Source of the DNA: Prolixibacteraceae bacterium
GTDB lineage: Bacteria > Bacteroidota > Bacteroidia > Bacteroidales > Prolixibacteraceae
NCBI GenBank assembly: GCA_003506435.1
Contig: DOAQ01000048.1
Coordinates: 62,001-126,000, forward strand
Reading direction: 5' to 3'
DNA length: 64,000 nucleotides
The position numbers and the translations under genes are program-made. The number at the start of each line of letters is the position of its first letter. The first letter of the stretch is position 1. This document shows positions 8,377-17,128 of the stretch, piece after piece. Below the pieces are notes generated by a model, which saw nothing but the letters and a program-made list of their open reading frames with translations, made no database searches and had not been told where the DNA came from.

Positions 8377-10293
8377 ATGGATAAAAATACAATAGCAGGC
8401 ATTGTTCTGATATTTCTGATCCTGATAGGATTCAGTTACTTTAATAAACCTTCGGAAGAAGAAATCGCCGCTGCAAAACAGCATAGGGATTCGATTCAGC
8501 AGGTGGAAGTAGCCCGGCGGCTTCAGCAGGAGGAAACGAAAGTTGTAAATGAAGCGCAGCTTGCCACATTGGCCACTACCGATAGTGTTGCTTCGGAGGA
8601 AATAGTAAGTGAGAGAAAAGAAAAATTCGGCGTTTTTGCAGATGCTTCATTAGGGGAAGAAAAATTTTATGTTCTCGAAAATAACCTGATGAAAGTGACT
8701 ATTTCGAATAAAGGAGGCCGGATTTATTCAGTTGAATTGAAAGGTTACCAGACACACGATTCGTTGCCGTTGATTCTTTTTGAAGGCGATAAAAATATCT
8801 TCGGGATGAATTTCTTTGCCCAAAACCGAAGTATCAGTACCGGCGATTTTTATTTTGTTCCGTCGGTCGATCAGGAAGCAATTGTGGTGAACGGGCCCCA
8901 GGTGAAAAAAGGAAAAGAAGGGAACGAAAAATTCAACAAAGAAACCGGGGGAGAATCAAAAAGTTTGTCGTTTCGTTTGTATGCAGCCGACAATAGTTAC
9001 CTGGAATATCAATATACAATTAAACACAACTCGTTTTTAGTTGGTTTCGATATTAATTTTTCAGGATTGGATAACATTGTTACGGCCAACTCGAATTATC
9101 TCAATTTCATTTGGAGTATCGATGTTCCGCGTCAGGAACGTATTTCGCAATATGGAGAGGACCGTTACACCAATATTAATTACAAGTATTTTGAGGATGA
9201 GGTGGATAAACTCTCCGTTTCGAAATCCGAGTCAGAACAATTGCGCACCCGTACACAATGGGTGAGTTTCAAACAACTTTTCTTTTCATCCACACTGATT
9301 GCCGATACATTTTTCCCGGAAGTTAGTATTGCTCAGGAAATGACATCGGAAGACCTTAAATATCTGGGAAATTTCAAGGCTGATTTTGCGCTTCCTTACG
9401 AAGGTAAAGCCAACGAAAGCCACAAAATGAAATTCTATTTCGGTCCCAATCATTACAATACGTTGAAACAATATGGCCTATCGATGGAGAGCCTTGTTGA
9501 TCTGGGGTATGCAATTGTACGTCCGGTTAATAAGTATTTAATCATTCCGGTATTTAATCTTCTCCGCAAGTCCATCGACAATTTTGGGATTATCATTTTA
9601 CTGTTGACGATCTTTATTAAACTGATTATTTTTCCGTTCACCTATAAATCGTATATCTCGCAGGCAAAAATGAAAGCACTGAAGCCGGAGATGGACGAAA
9701 TCAATGAGAAATTCGGCAAAGACAAACCGATGGAAAAACAACAGGCGACCATGGCCCTTTACAAAAAGGCCGGGGTGAACCCAATGGGAGGTTGTCTCCC
9801 GATGTTGTTCCAGTTCCCGATCCTGATTGCGATGTTCTTCTTTTTCCCGACTTCGATCGAATTGAGACAGGAAAGTTTTTTGTGGGCACATGACTTGTCA
9901 ACCTACGATTCGATTCTGAATTTGCCGTTTAAAATACCGTTTTATGGACAGCATGTGAGTTTGTTCTGTTTGCTGATGACGATTACCACAATTATCTCGA
10001 CTCATCTGAGCTCGCAAACCCAGAACACATCGGCAATGCCGGGCATGAAAACCATGATGTACATGATGCCGGTAATGTTCCTGTTTATTCTGAACAGCTA
10101 CTCGGCAGGTTTGAGCTATTACTATTTCCTGGCAAACGTGATCACGATCGGGCAAATGTATATTTTCAGGCAAATGGTCGATGACGACAAAATAAGGGCG
10201 CAAATTCAACTGAATAAGAAAAAACCAGCCAAACCCAAATCCGGTTTCCAGAAAAAACTGGAAGAAATGGCCAAACAGCGTGGAGTAAAATAA
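8377..10293 (+). CDS. yidC: Membrane protein insertase YidC
   Basis: Inserts and folds inner-membrane proteins, alone or with SecYEG. At 638 residues it has the long form usual in Bacteroidota. An N-terminal membrane segment (NTIAGIVLIFLILIGFSYF) is followed by a large periplasmic beta domain (about 60-365). The conserved C-terminal 60KD_IMP core has about five membrane segments (FGIIILLLTIFIKLIIFPF, GGCLPMLFQFPILIAMFFF and others). The basic tail with KKKPAKPKSGFQKKLEEM probably contacts ribosomes. A terminator follows. Confidence 0.97.
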   Translation: MDKNTIAGIVLIFLILIGFSYFNKPSEEEIAAAKQHRDSIQQVEVARRLQQEETKVVNEAQLATLATTDSVASEEIVSERKEKFGVFADASLGEEKFYVLENNLMKVTISNKGGRIYSVELKGYQTHDSLPLILFEGDKNIFGMNFFAQNRSISTGDFYFVPSVDQEAIVVNGPQVKKGKEGNEKFNKETGGESKSLSFRLYAADNSYLEYQYTIKHNSFLVGFDINFSGLDNIVTANSNYLNFIWSIDVPRQERISQYGEDRYTNINYKYFEDEVDKLSVSKSESEQLRTRTQWVSFKQLFFSSTLIADTFFPEVSIAQEMTSEDLKYLGNFKADFALPYEGKANESHKMKFYFGPNHYNTLKQYGLSMESLVDLGYAIVRPVNKYLIIPVFNLLRKSIDNFGIIILLLTIFIKLIIFPFTYKSYISQAKMKALKPEMDEINEKFGKDKPMEKQQATMALYKKAGVNPMGGCLPMLFQFPILIAMFFFFPTSIELRQESFLWAHDLSTYDSILNLPFKIPFYGQHVSLFCLLMTITTIISTHLSSQTQNTSAMPGMKTMMYMMPVMFLFILNSYSAGLSYYYFLANVITIGQMYIFRQMVDDDKIRAQIQLNKKKPAKPKSGFQKKLEEMAKQRGVK

Positions 10294-10319
10294 CTCTTCG
10301 GAGTTGAAAATATATAAAG

Positions 10320-10346
10320 AATGCTGCCTTCGGGTGGCATTTTTTG
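10320..10346 (+). terminator. Terminator after yidC
   Basis: Stem of 9 pairs, AATGCTGCC/GGTGGCATT (two G-U pairs), with a TTCG tetraloop and a T run. It lies 26 bp past the yidC stop. Confidence 0.85.
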
Positions 10347-10445
10347 TTTTCTGTCTTTCAATAACAATAAAACCATTCAGCCATCAACCAATTATGTTGC
10401 CGTTTTTTCGTAACTTTTCAAGCAATAACCAAAAAATCAGTAAAA

Positions 10446-10844
10446 ATGTACCAGTATCAAGCCTTGGTTGCCAAAGTAATTGATGGCGACACTTTTGAAA
10501 TTGATATAGACCTTGGTCTTTCTATTTGGGTACGAGGTGAGAAAATACGGCTTTATGGCATAAATACTCCTGAAGTATATGGAGTTAAGAAAGGTTCACC
10601 GGAATGGGAAACAGGTAAAAAGACTTCCGATTTTGTAAAAAATATTATTAAAAAGAATGATCAGGTGATTATTGAAACCATAAAAGACCAGAAGGAAAAA
10701 TACGGACGCTATCTTGCTGTTTTATATGTTCGTATTGCCCCTGGGATCATGGAGGGACTCAACCAGATCCGTCAGATCGGAGATTATTATTGTCTAAACG
10801 ATATTCTCGTCAGAAAAGGGATGGCCAAAGAATATTACGTATAG
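10446..10844 (+). CDS. Thermonuclease-like (SNase) protein without signal peptide
   Basis: A 132-residue protein formed almost entirely by one staphylococcal-nuclease (OB-fold) domain. DGDTFEIDIDLG carries the Ca-binding Asp, RLYGINTPE the equivalents of Arg35 and Glu43, and EKYGRYLA the equivalent of Arg87, so it should be active. It starts directly with the domain (MYQYQALVAKVIDGD) and has no signal peptide or lipobox, unlike the secreted family members, so a cytoplasmic location is predicted. It is alone on its strand and convergent with the CHAT gene. Its role could be DNA or RNA turnover. Confidence 0.85.
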   Translation: MYQYQALVAKVIDGDTFEIDIDLGLSIWVRGEKIRLYGINTPEVYGVKKGSPEWETGKKTSDFVKNIIKKNDQVIIETIKDQKEKYGRYLAVLYVRIAPGIMEGLNQIRQIGDYYCLNDILVRKGMAKEYYV

Positions 10845-10903
10845 CCGGGATCACATCAAACTGAAAAAAGCTAATCGTTGATTTTGCAATTGGCTCTCCT
10901 GTT

Positions 10904-13807
10904 TTATTTCCGGCCTTTTCGCTTGTTTCTGACTATTTGGTCGATGACAACCAGAACCAGAGCAAAAACTATGACCAGTATGAAATAAATGTCCTTGCTG
11001 CCATACAAAGGCTCCGAATTGCCAATATTTACATATCCTAACCAATAATGAGGATGGGCTTTTAACGGATCTGCCTCCTTTATGTGTTTTAGTTTGGCCA
11101 GGCGCAAAGCATCGTCTTTTTCTTTTCCTTCTGCAATAAAATCATAAAAATTTTGCATAATTTCGGTTCCCGACAAATCTTCAACTTCCCATAATGTCAT
11201 AATAATGGAAGGACACCCGGCATACAGGAAGCCACGGGCCAGGCTCATTACCCCTTCACCCTTCTGGAGTCTGCCTTTTCCTGTGTTACAAGCGCTCAAT
11301 ACGGCCATTCTTGCATTCAATTTCATGTTGTATATTTCATGGGTGTTGAGCCAGCCATCCTCACTATCTCCTGCCACAGGCCTTGTAAACGCCAATCTGG
11401 AGAACATAGGCAGACTGTCGTTTAGGATGGTGTGCATGGCCAAATGCAGAATATCATATTTTGGGGCAAGTTCCTTGAAATTTTTCTCGTTAGCCATTGA
11501 ATCAATATACAAGTCGCTGGTGATATAGTTGTTCAACAGGCTTACCTCCGTTTTCGCTCCGGGCAAAGGCAATAGTTTTTCTCCGTGAGGGTTCGAAGTT
11601 GATGCATCTTCCGGATAATCGTAGTTTGGTGCGAATGCCAGTAATTTCTTTGATCCATGTTTCTCGACCTCAAAATAGTTAAACAGGAGCGTGCTGGAAT
11701 AACTGTAATTTATAGGATAATCGTAAACCAGGTAGTTCAGGTTTCTGAAATCCATTTTACTTGTATCCGGCATTGCCGACAACAGTGCATCAAAAGGAAT
11801 GTATGATAATTTATCATCCGGTATGATCGTTAAATGTTTTCCTGAAATCAGGGCAGCTACCGGAGCCAGAAGTGTATTGTACAGCTTGTTTGCAGAAGTG
11901 CAGTACTCAACGAATTCATTTTTTCTGGTAAATAAGTAAGCCGGATTTGAAAGAAAATTGTGTGTGCGTTCAATTTGGCTGACGTATTCAAATCCGATAT
12001 TTTCAAGACTTAGGTCAACTTTATCTTTGGTAATGATAAAACGGTAAAGTTGTCCGGGATGAATTGTATCGGTAGGTTCGTTCACTACATATTCAACAAT
12101 TGCTTCTTTCTTTTTCAGGTTTCGTTGGATTTCATCAATCGTGATGACCTTGTTTTCGTATTTGAAAGAATAATACCGGGGATATTTTTGCTCGAATAAA
12201 CTGATTAACTGATTGTACTCCTCATTATGCTGAAAAATTTTTGCAGAATAGAGGTTGGTTTTTTGCGAATCCGGTTTTTCCTGCTGGTTTTCCTGAAATA
12301 GCATTTCCTTGTAATTCGAGATATTTATTTTTAAGTACTGTTCCCTGCTCAAAAGGGAATCGGGAATACCCCCAAACCTTTTAGCTTCCGTATCTTTTAC
12401 CGATGCCAGGAAGCTGGCTGATTTGCTTTTCTCTGTGAATTCGAAAGCCATCAGCAAATATTGTTTTTCTTTTGTAAACCGGTACAACTGGTATGCGATT
12501 GAGATGGCGTCCATAAAGGTGGATTCCTGTTCTTCCGCCAGCAACAGTTTACTTTCTTCATTCATATACCCAATTCGTAGTCGATGAATAAGATTTGTAC
12601 ATGAATTAATCGTGTGTAATGCCAGAATATTAAAACGCAGATAGTTGTCGTAATCCGTTTCCGCCTGATAAATCTCTGCAAGCAACCCTAATGCAGTCGC
12701 TTTTTTCTTTAATACGGTGAGTAATTGTATGTCGGAAAGAACATTGTCGATCGGCGGTAGCGAAAGGGGATCTTCAATGTTGTATCCCTCAATAACTGCA
12801 ATAGCTGCTTTTTGATAATAAGCCAAAGCTTTGTCGATATGGTCTCTTTTCTTTATTCTGAAATCTTTGATTGAAACAGCTTCTGAATCGCGGTTCAGAA
12901 AGATATCTCCGTAGTTATTCTGAATATTAGAGTAGAATATACTTTTGGGTCCGTAGGTCTTCAGTATTATTTTTTCAGCCCGTTCTGTGTATATCTGTGC
13001 TGAATCGTATTTACCGGATTTTATCAGGAAAGATGCGTAATTGTTGTATGCTTCTCCTAAGCCGTAAGCTTCCGAATCATAATATTTTATCCAGCTTTTT
13101 ATTGATTCTTTGTAATATTTGTCGGCCAATGGGTAATTACCTTCTTTAAAATAGATACTTGCAAGGAGGCTAAAGAACCTTGGTTTCATGTTGTTGTAAT
13201 TTCCCTTTATATTTTTATTTGCAATCTTGATGGCTTCCTGAACCCGGTTTAGGTTTCGTAAACTAACGGACAGGTTAAACTCTGTTATTTTAATAATATC
13301 AATAAAATTAATTGTATCTGAATATAAAAAGCGCAATGCCGATTCCTGGTATTCCAACGCTTTTGAATGATCCCCTTTTGATTTAAAAATCAAACCGGCA
13401 TTTGTATACACAAGCCCCAAACGAGCATCATTTTCTCCGTAAATTTTTTTAACAAGTTCTTCTGCTTTAGAATAACTTTGAATTGCGCTATCATATTTCC
13501 CTAGATTTTTTTGTTGTATTCCCATATTAATATATGATTGCAACACTCTAGGGTTATTTTCCCCGTAAAGTTTGACCGCTAAGATTAAAGCTTTTTGAAG
13601 ATAGAACTCTGCTTTCTCAAAATCCCCCTTTCTTCCTTCATCCCGTCCTTCATTGTTATACTTCCGTTCCAGCAGACTGTCTTGACCAAAGGCATTGTCT
13701 TTTTGTGCAAATACGAAACACAGGTTTAAAAGAAATACAAAGAGAGAGAAAAATATTTTCTTTTTTATGATTTTGGTTATCAGTGTATTGTATATAAATA
13801 GCAACAT
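10904..13807 (-). CDS. Exported TPR-CHAT (caspase-like) protein
   Basis: The full frame opens at 13867. The start is placed at MLLFIYNTLITKIIKKK (13807), because this gives a good signal peptide ending LCFVFA before QKD. TPR-type helical repeats follow over roughly 450 residues (for example KAEFYLQKALILAVKLYGENNPRVLQSYINMG). A CHAT domain occupies the last ~280 residues. The expected His is in ILHLAMH and the Cys in VLSACNTGKG, followed by GEGVMSLARGFLYAG and IIMTLWEV. A C-terminal membrane helix (IYFILVIVFALVLVVI) ends in a basic tail, predicting periplasmic TPR and CHAT domains anchored to the inner membrane. CHAT proteins are caspase-clan proteases. The substrate here is unknown. It is divergent from a double-glycine peptide gene, with only about 110 bp between the two starts. 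Confidence 0.88.
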   Translation of the reverse strand: MLLFIYNTLITKIIKKKIFFSLFVFLLNLCFVFAQKDNAFGQDSLLERKYNNEGRDEGRKGDFEKAEFYLQKALILAVKLYGENNPRVLQSYINMGIQQKNLGKYDSAIQSYSKAEELVKKIYGENDARLGLVYTNAGLIFKSKGDHSKALEYQESALRFLYSDTINFIDIIKITEFNLSVSLRNLNRVQEAIKIANKNIKGNYNNMKPRFFSLLASIYFKEGNYPLADKYYKESIKSWIKYYDSEAYGLGEAYNNYASFLIKSGKYDSAQIYTERAEKIILKTYGPKSIFYSNIQNNYGDIFLNRDSEAVSIKDFRIKKRDHIDKALAYYQKAAIAVIEGYNIEDPLSLPPIDNVLSDIQLLTVLKKKATALGLLAEIYQAETDYDNYLRFNILALHTINSCTNLIHRLRIGYMNEESKLLLAEEQESTFMDAISIAYQLYRFTKEKQYLLMAFEFTEKSKSASFLASVKDTEAKRFGGIPDSLLSREQYLKINISNYKEMLFQENQQEKPDSQKTNLYSAKIFQHNEEYNQLISLFEQKYPRYYSFKYENKVITIDEIQRNLKKKEAIVEYVVNEPTDTIHPGQLYRFIITKDKVDLSLENIGFEYVSQIERTHNFLSNPAYLFTRKNEFVEYCTSANKLYNTLLAPVAALISGKHLTIIPDDKLSYIPFDALLSAMPDTSKMDFRNLNYLVYDYPINYSYSSTLLFNYFEVEKHGSKKLLAFAPNYDYPEDASTSNPHGEKLLPLPGAKTEVSLLNNYITSDLYIDSMANEKNFKELAPKYDILHLAMHTILNDSLPMFSRLAFTRPVAGDSEDGWLNTHEIYNMKLNARMAVLSACNTGKGRLQKGEGVMSLARGFLYAGCPSIIMTLWEVEDLSGTEIMQNFYDFIAEGKEKDDALRLAKLKHIKEADPLKAHPHYWLGYVNIGNSEPLYGSKDIYFILVIVFALVLVVIDQIVRNKRKGRK

Positions 13808-13919
13808 TTTTTTTAAAAAAATAAATTTAGTGGGGGTTACCTTTTCTCCTTTCATGGAATAAACCACCGAACAAGGATAATTTAGGAATTTAAGTATTAA
13901 CCATTAAAATCTAAAAGTA

Positions 13920-14072
13920 ATGAAAACTTTATTTGCTTACAACGAAAAATTTGCAATCTCAGCATTCAACGTATTAACTTGTGAAGAACTTAGTCGGGTA
14001 AAAGGCGGCGACGGTGATGACCCAGGTGATGGCGATGCATATTGGGAAGATGAATTTAACAAAAAACCTTGA
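13920..14072 (+). CDS. Small peptide with a double-glycine leader (50 aa)
   Basis: A 50-codon ATG frame. It starts MKTLFAYNEKFAISAFNVLT and continues CEELSRVKGGDGDDPGDGDAY, then W-E-D-E-F-N-K-K-P. The first 30 residues look like a double-glycine leader of the bacteriocin/ComC type: a hydrophobic stretch, then L-x-x-x-E-L-x-x-[VI]-K-G-G. The predicted mature part (about 20 residues) is very acidic, with GDGDDPGDGD. It lies between, and divergent from, the CHAT gene and 136 bp upstream of the repeat-module/TPR gene. No peptidase-ABC exporter is in the window. That it is translated is an inference from the leader pattern. It could be a secreted signal, a RiPP-like precursor or a substrate of the CHAT protein. 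Confidence 0.6.
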   Translation: MKTLFAYNEKFAISAFNVLTCEELSRVKGGDGDDPGDGDAYWEDEFNKKP

Positions 14073-14208
14073 TTTTTCCATTCATCCAACGGAATCAAAT
14101 CTCTTATTTTATTTAAATGGAATTTTATAGTTCCATGTAATTATTGAAAGTTTTTGTATACACGGAATTTTTGTGAATTTTGTGTAGTGGAAAAAATTTA
14201 TACTTAAA

Positions 14209-15726
14209 ATGATGCGTAAGTCAGAATATTACCAGAAGATCGACCTGTACCTTGATGATGAGTTGATAGGGGCAGAGTTGGACGAGTTCAACGTCGAGAT
14301 GCTGATCCATTCGGGTCTGGCAGAGGAAGTTGAATTTCACAGGGAAGTTCAGGAGGCAGTTCAGGAGAAGGAGATCATGGAGCTTCGCAACACACTGGGG
14401 CTTATCATGGGGGAGCCCTCTTTTGGGGAAGACTTGGTGGAAGAAATAGTGTCAGAACATACGGACTATAACTTTGGTTTATCGAACGAATTTGCCTCGT
14501 TAAGAGAGTTCTTTGGACCATTGGGACGCAATGAAATAGACCGTTTGTCTCACAGCCTGCCGAGGATTCATATATTTCAGCACGAGATCGCGTCCAAAGA
14601 GAATATTCACCAGTTTTACAGGGAGCAGTTTCAGGAACAGGAAAGTGAAGAAGAATTACTTTCACCGGCAGATGAAGCGATTTTTTCCGAGATAAAAAGC
14701 GCATTACAAGAGAATGATATTGATGAACTTAGAGCCAATCTGTTGCAGATAGCTCAAGGTGTGCCGGAACACCAGCGTAGTTCTGAAGATATAGAGAAAT
14801 ACCTGAACCATGAATTAGAGCCATCTGAGATAAATGAGTTTGAAGAAGAATTAGCTTTCAACCATCGACTTGAGGCAGACCTTGAGTTTCATCGGGAAGT
14901 TGAGACTGCGCTGATGGAGACAGATATCATGGACCTTCGGGCGAGTCTGGATAAGATACAAGGAATTGAACATTCCGTAGCGGGACGTTCAGAAGATATT
15001 GACCAGTATCTGCAGGAAGAATTAGTAACAGAGGAGTTATTAATGTTTGAAGAAGAACTGGTTTCAAACCCGGCTCTGGCTGTGGAAGTGGCTATGTACC
15101 GGGAGGTAGATATAGCTTTGGAAGAAAAAGAAATAATGGCGTTGAGGTCTACTCTCGAAACGATCGGAAAAGAAACCCGAAGGGAAAATCAACGGGCGAT
15201 ACGGATGCCAATGTCAAAATTTGCCGTAGCATCGGTTGCCGCCTCATTGATCTTGCTTATAAGTATCGGAGGACTATTGACAAAACGGACGACATCAGAA
15301 AACAATTTATACACAAAATATTATCAGCCATACCAGGGAGCGGGTACAGTCCGATCGGGCAATACAACAATGGATCATACGTTGACAGTTGCCTTGCAGA
15401 AGTTCAATGCACGGGAATACGAATCGGCTCTGGAACTATTCCAACAGGTAATTGCGAACGATACAAATAATCCTGTAGGACATTTTTACTCGGGAGTGTC
15501 ATATCAGGAAACAGGCCGGTTCAGTAAGGCGATAGAGGAATATGAGATTGTAGTCAAAGACAGGGATAACCTGTTCATGGAGCAGGCTGAATGGTACATT
15601 GGTTTGTGCTACCTGCAAACGCAGGATCGTAAAAAAGCATACCGTCAGATGGAACGGATCGCCAAGAGTAACAATTACTACAGCCAGAAAGCAGAGGCGA
15701 TCATCCGGAAGTTGAAACCGGAATAA
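14209..15726 (+). CDS. Membrane protein with repeated anti-sigma-like modules and periplasmic TPRs
   Basis: A 505-residue protein. The N-terminal 320 residues hold about four copies of a ~60-residue module, at residues 8-67, about 105-180 (degenerate), 194-250 and 262-319. The consensus is I-x-x-Y-L-x-x-E-L-x-x-x-E-[LI]-x-x-F-E-E-E-L, then E-F-H-R-E-V, and ends E-I-M-x-L-R-x-x-L. The first half resembles the helical N-terminus of anti-sigma factors but has no zinc-binding His/Cys set. A single membrane helix (338-356, VASVAASLILLISIGGLL) is followed by TPR repeats at about 390-500. Predicted topology is cytoplasmic modules and periplasmic TPRs. Its neighbours suggest it signals with the CHAT protein and GG peptide, but no sigma factor gene is in the window. 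Confidence 0.8.
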   Translation: MMRKSEYYQKIDLYLDDELIGAELDEFNVEMLIHSGLAEEVEFHREVQEAVQEKEIMELRNTLGLIMGEPSFGEDLVEEIVSEHTDYNFGLSNEFASLREFFGPLGRNEIDRLSHSLPRIHIFQHEIASKENIHQFYREQFQEQESEEELLSPADEAIFSEIKSALQENDIDELRANLLQIAQGVPEHQRSSEDIEKYLNHELEPSEINEFEEELAFNHRLEADLEFHREVETALMETDIMDLRASLDKIQGIEHSVAGRSEDIDQYLQEELVTEELLMFEEELVSNPALAVEVAMYREVDIALEEKEIMALRSTLETIGKETRRENQRAIRMPMSKFAVASVAASLILLISIGGLLTKRTTSENNLYTKYYQPYQGAGTVRSGNTTMDHTLTVALQKFNAREYESALELFQQVIANDTNNPVGHFYSGVSYQETGRFSKAIEEYEIVVKDRDNLFMEQAEWYIGLCYLQTQDRKKAYRQMERIAKSNNYYSQKAEAIIRKLKPE

Positions 15727-16108
15727 AGAGTAGAGAAAAGCAAAATAAAGTTGAAGCAAATAGAATTACAGATACTTAGATTTTAATGGATACTTAAATT
15801 TCTGAATTATTAACGTTCAAAAAAGAATTAGAAGTAAGTAAAAGCAAAGTGGTTAGAGGAAAATTCCTGATTATCCTGTTCAAACCTATCAAGGTTTTCT
15901 GACGCCACACAAAGTTAGAAGAAGTAATAAAAGACATAGGTTAATACTGATCCTCGCTACGGCGGGGATTTGGTGTTTGTACTTGTATAATCATCATAAA
16001 CGTTCAAAGACGATAAAAAGAAAATGGAACTTTTTTATTTGGCATTTAAAAGGCAGGCATAAAAAAAACGAACACCTGAAAGATATTCGTTTTAATTAAA
16101 GATGTTTT
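15727..16108. other. Gene-free stretch (382 bp)
   Basis: No credible coding frame was found on either strand. The only structures are a hairpin at 15950-15969 (ATCCTCGC/GCGGGGAT with one G-T pair, TACG loop), which lacks a good T tract, and the minus-strand terminator of the tRNA gene near its right end. The rest is AT-rich without visible signals. Confidence 0.6.
16061..16093 (-). terminator. Probable terminator of tRNA-Ser
   Basis: On the minus strand AAAACGAA, a 13-base loop and TTCGTTTT form a stem that runs into eight T residues. It is 15 bp beyond the tRNA 3' end. Confidence 0.6.
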
Positions 16109-16198
16109 TGGCGGAGAGTGAGGGATTCGAACCCCCGGTACCCCGAAGGGTACAACAGATTTCGAGTCTGCCCCGATCGACCACTCTGGCAACTCTCC
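16109..16198 (-). tRNA. tRNA-Ser (anticodon CGA)
   Basis: A complete class II tRNA with encoded CCA. The acceptor stem is GGAGAGT/ACTCTCC and the anticodon stem GCAGA/TCTGT around the loop CTCGAAA. The long variable arm is GTACCC-TTCG-GGGTAC, and the T arm has TTCGAAT. Anticodon CGA reads UCG serine codons. Confidence 0.96.
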
Positions 16199-16417
16199 AT
16201 TTTCAGGGGCGAAAAATATAAAAATTTCGATCCAAATAAAAGCAGTAGTAAAGAATTCTTTAATCTTACCGATCGGATGGCTCAAAGTCCTTCGATCAAT
16301 ATTAAACTTTTCCTACCTTTACCAAAAGGAACACACGGCTCGATAATTTATTTGTTAAAGATTTTCTGATCGAATAATGTTGTTTGTGTGGACCTGAAGT
16401 ACAGATATTTTCAGAAA

Positions 16418-17122
16418 ATGAACTTGAAACAATTACTCAGAAACAAAGGTCTTCGTCTGTTCCTTATTTTTTATGCGCTGTTTTTTATTGTCGGTGCGTT
16501 GATTATCCTGCTCACCAAACGGGGTGATGTAGTTTTATTGGTCAACCGCTATTCGAGGATCGAATGGGACCCGATCGTTGAATTTCTCACCAACGTTGGT
16601 TTGGGAAGTTACATGGCGTTAGTGGCCACCCTGTTGGCTTTTTATAAATTACGTCATGCTGCCACAGGCCTTCTCAATTTATTGCTAATAGGCATCTTTA
16701 CGAATATCTTAAAAGAACTTTTTAAAGGTACTTTCACTCGCCCTCTTCATTATTTCTTGTATGACGATTTTACCCGTTTTATTTATATTACCGACATAAA
16801 CTATTTTTCAACTTTTCCGTCGGGACACAGCATGACCATTTTCGGGATGCTTGCATTTTTCGCTTTTCTTATCAATCGCCGTACTGTTTCTGCAATCCTG
16901 TTTGTATTGGCAGTTTTGATCGGCTTTTCCCGAATTTACCTTTTGCAGCATTTTTTTGTGGACGTGTACGTCGGCGCTTTTTTTGGTATTTGCTCGTTAC
17001 TGACAACATTGTGGGTTACCGAAAACCGTTTGCATTTTCTGAAGAGGGGAATTTTCGATCGCTCATTGCAAAACAATATCAAATTGTTATTGCAACGAAA
17101 AGATAAGGCGCAGGAATTCTAA
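16418..17122 (+). CDS. PAP2-family lipid phosphatase
   Basis: An inner-membrane phosphatase of about 234 residues with five to six hydrophobic segments. The three phosphatase motifs are present: K-x-x-x-x-x-R-P as KGTFTRP (shortened spacing), FPSGHS, and SRIYLLQHFFVDV. The start is placed at the ATG of MNLKQLLRNKG; a GTG ten codons upstream (16388) is in frame but less likely. Likely substrates are undecaprenyl diphosphate, phosphatidic acid or lipid A phosphate, which cannot be told apart here. It is convergent with the GT-C glycosyltransferase and lies near a GT2 gene, which suggests envelope lipid or glycan work. Confidence 0.85.
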   Translation: MNLKQLLRNKGLRLFLIFYALFFIVGALIILLTKRGDVVLLVNRYSRIEWDPIVEFLTNVGLGSYMALVATLLAFYKLRHAATGLLNLLLIGIFTNILKELFKGTFTRPLHYFLYDDFTRFIYITDINYFSTFPSGHSMTIFGMLAFFAFLINRRTVSAILFVLAVLIGFSRIYLLQHFFVDVYVGAFFGICSLLTTLWVTENRLHFLKRGIFDRSLQNNIKLLLQRKDKAQEF

Positions 17123-17128
17123 GCATTT

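Noticed and set aside
15950..15969. Terminator of the repeat-module/TPR gene
   Set aside because: A hairpin is present, but it is over 220 bp past the stop codon and lacks a T tract, so it is described only within the gene-free stretch.
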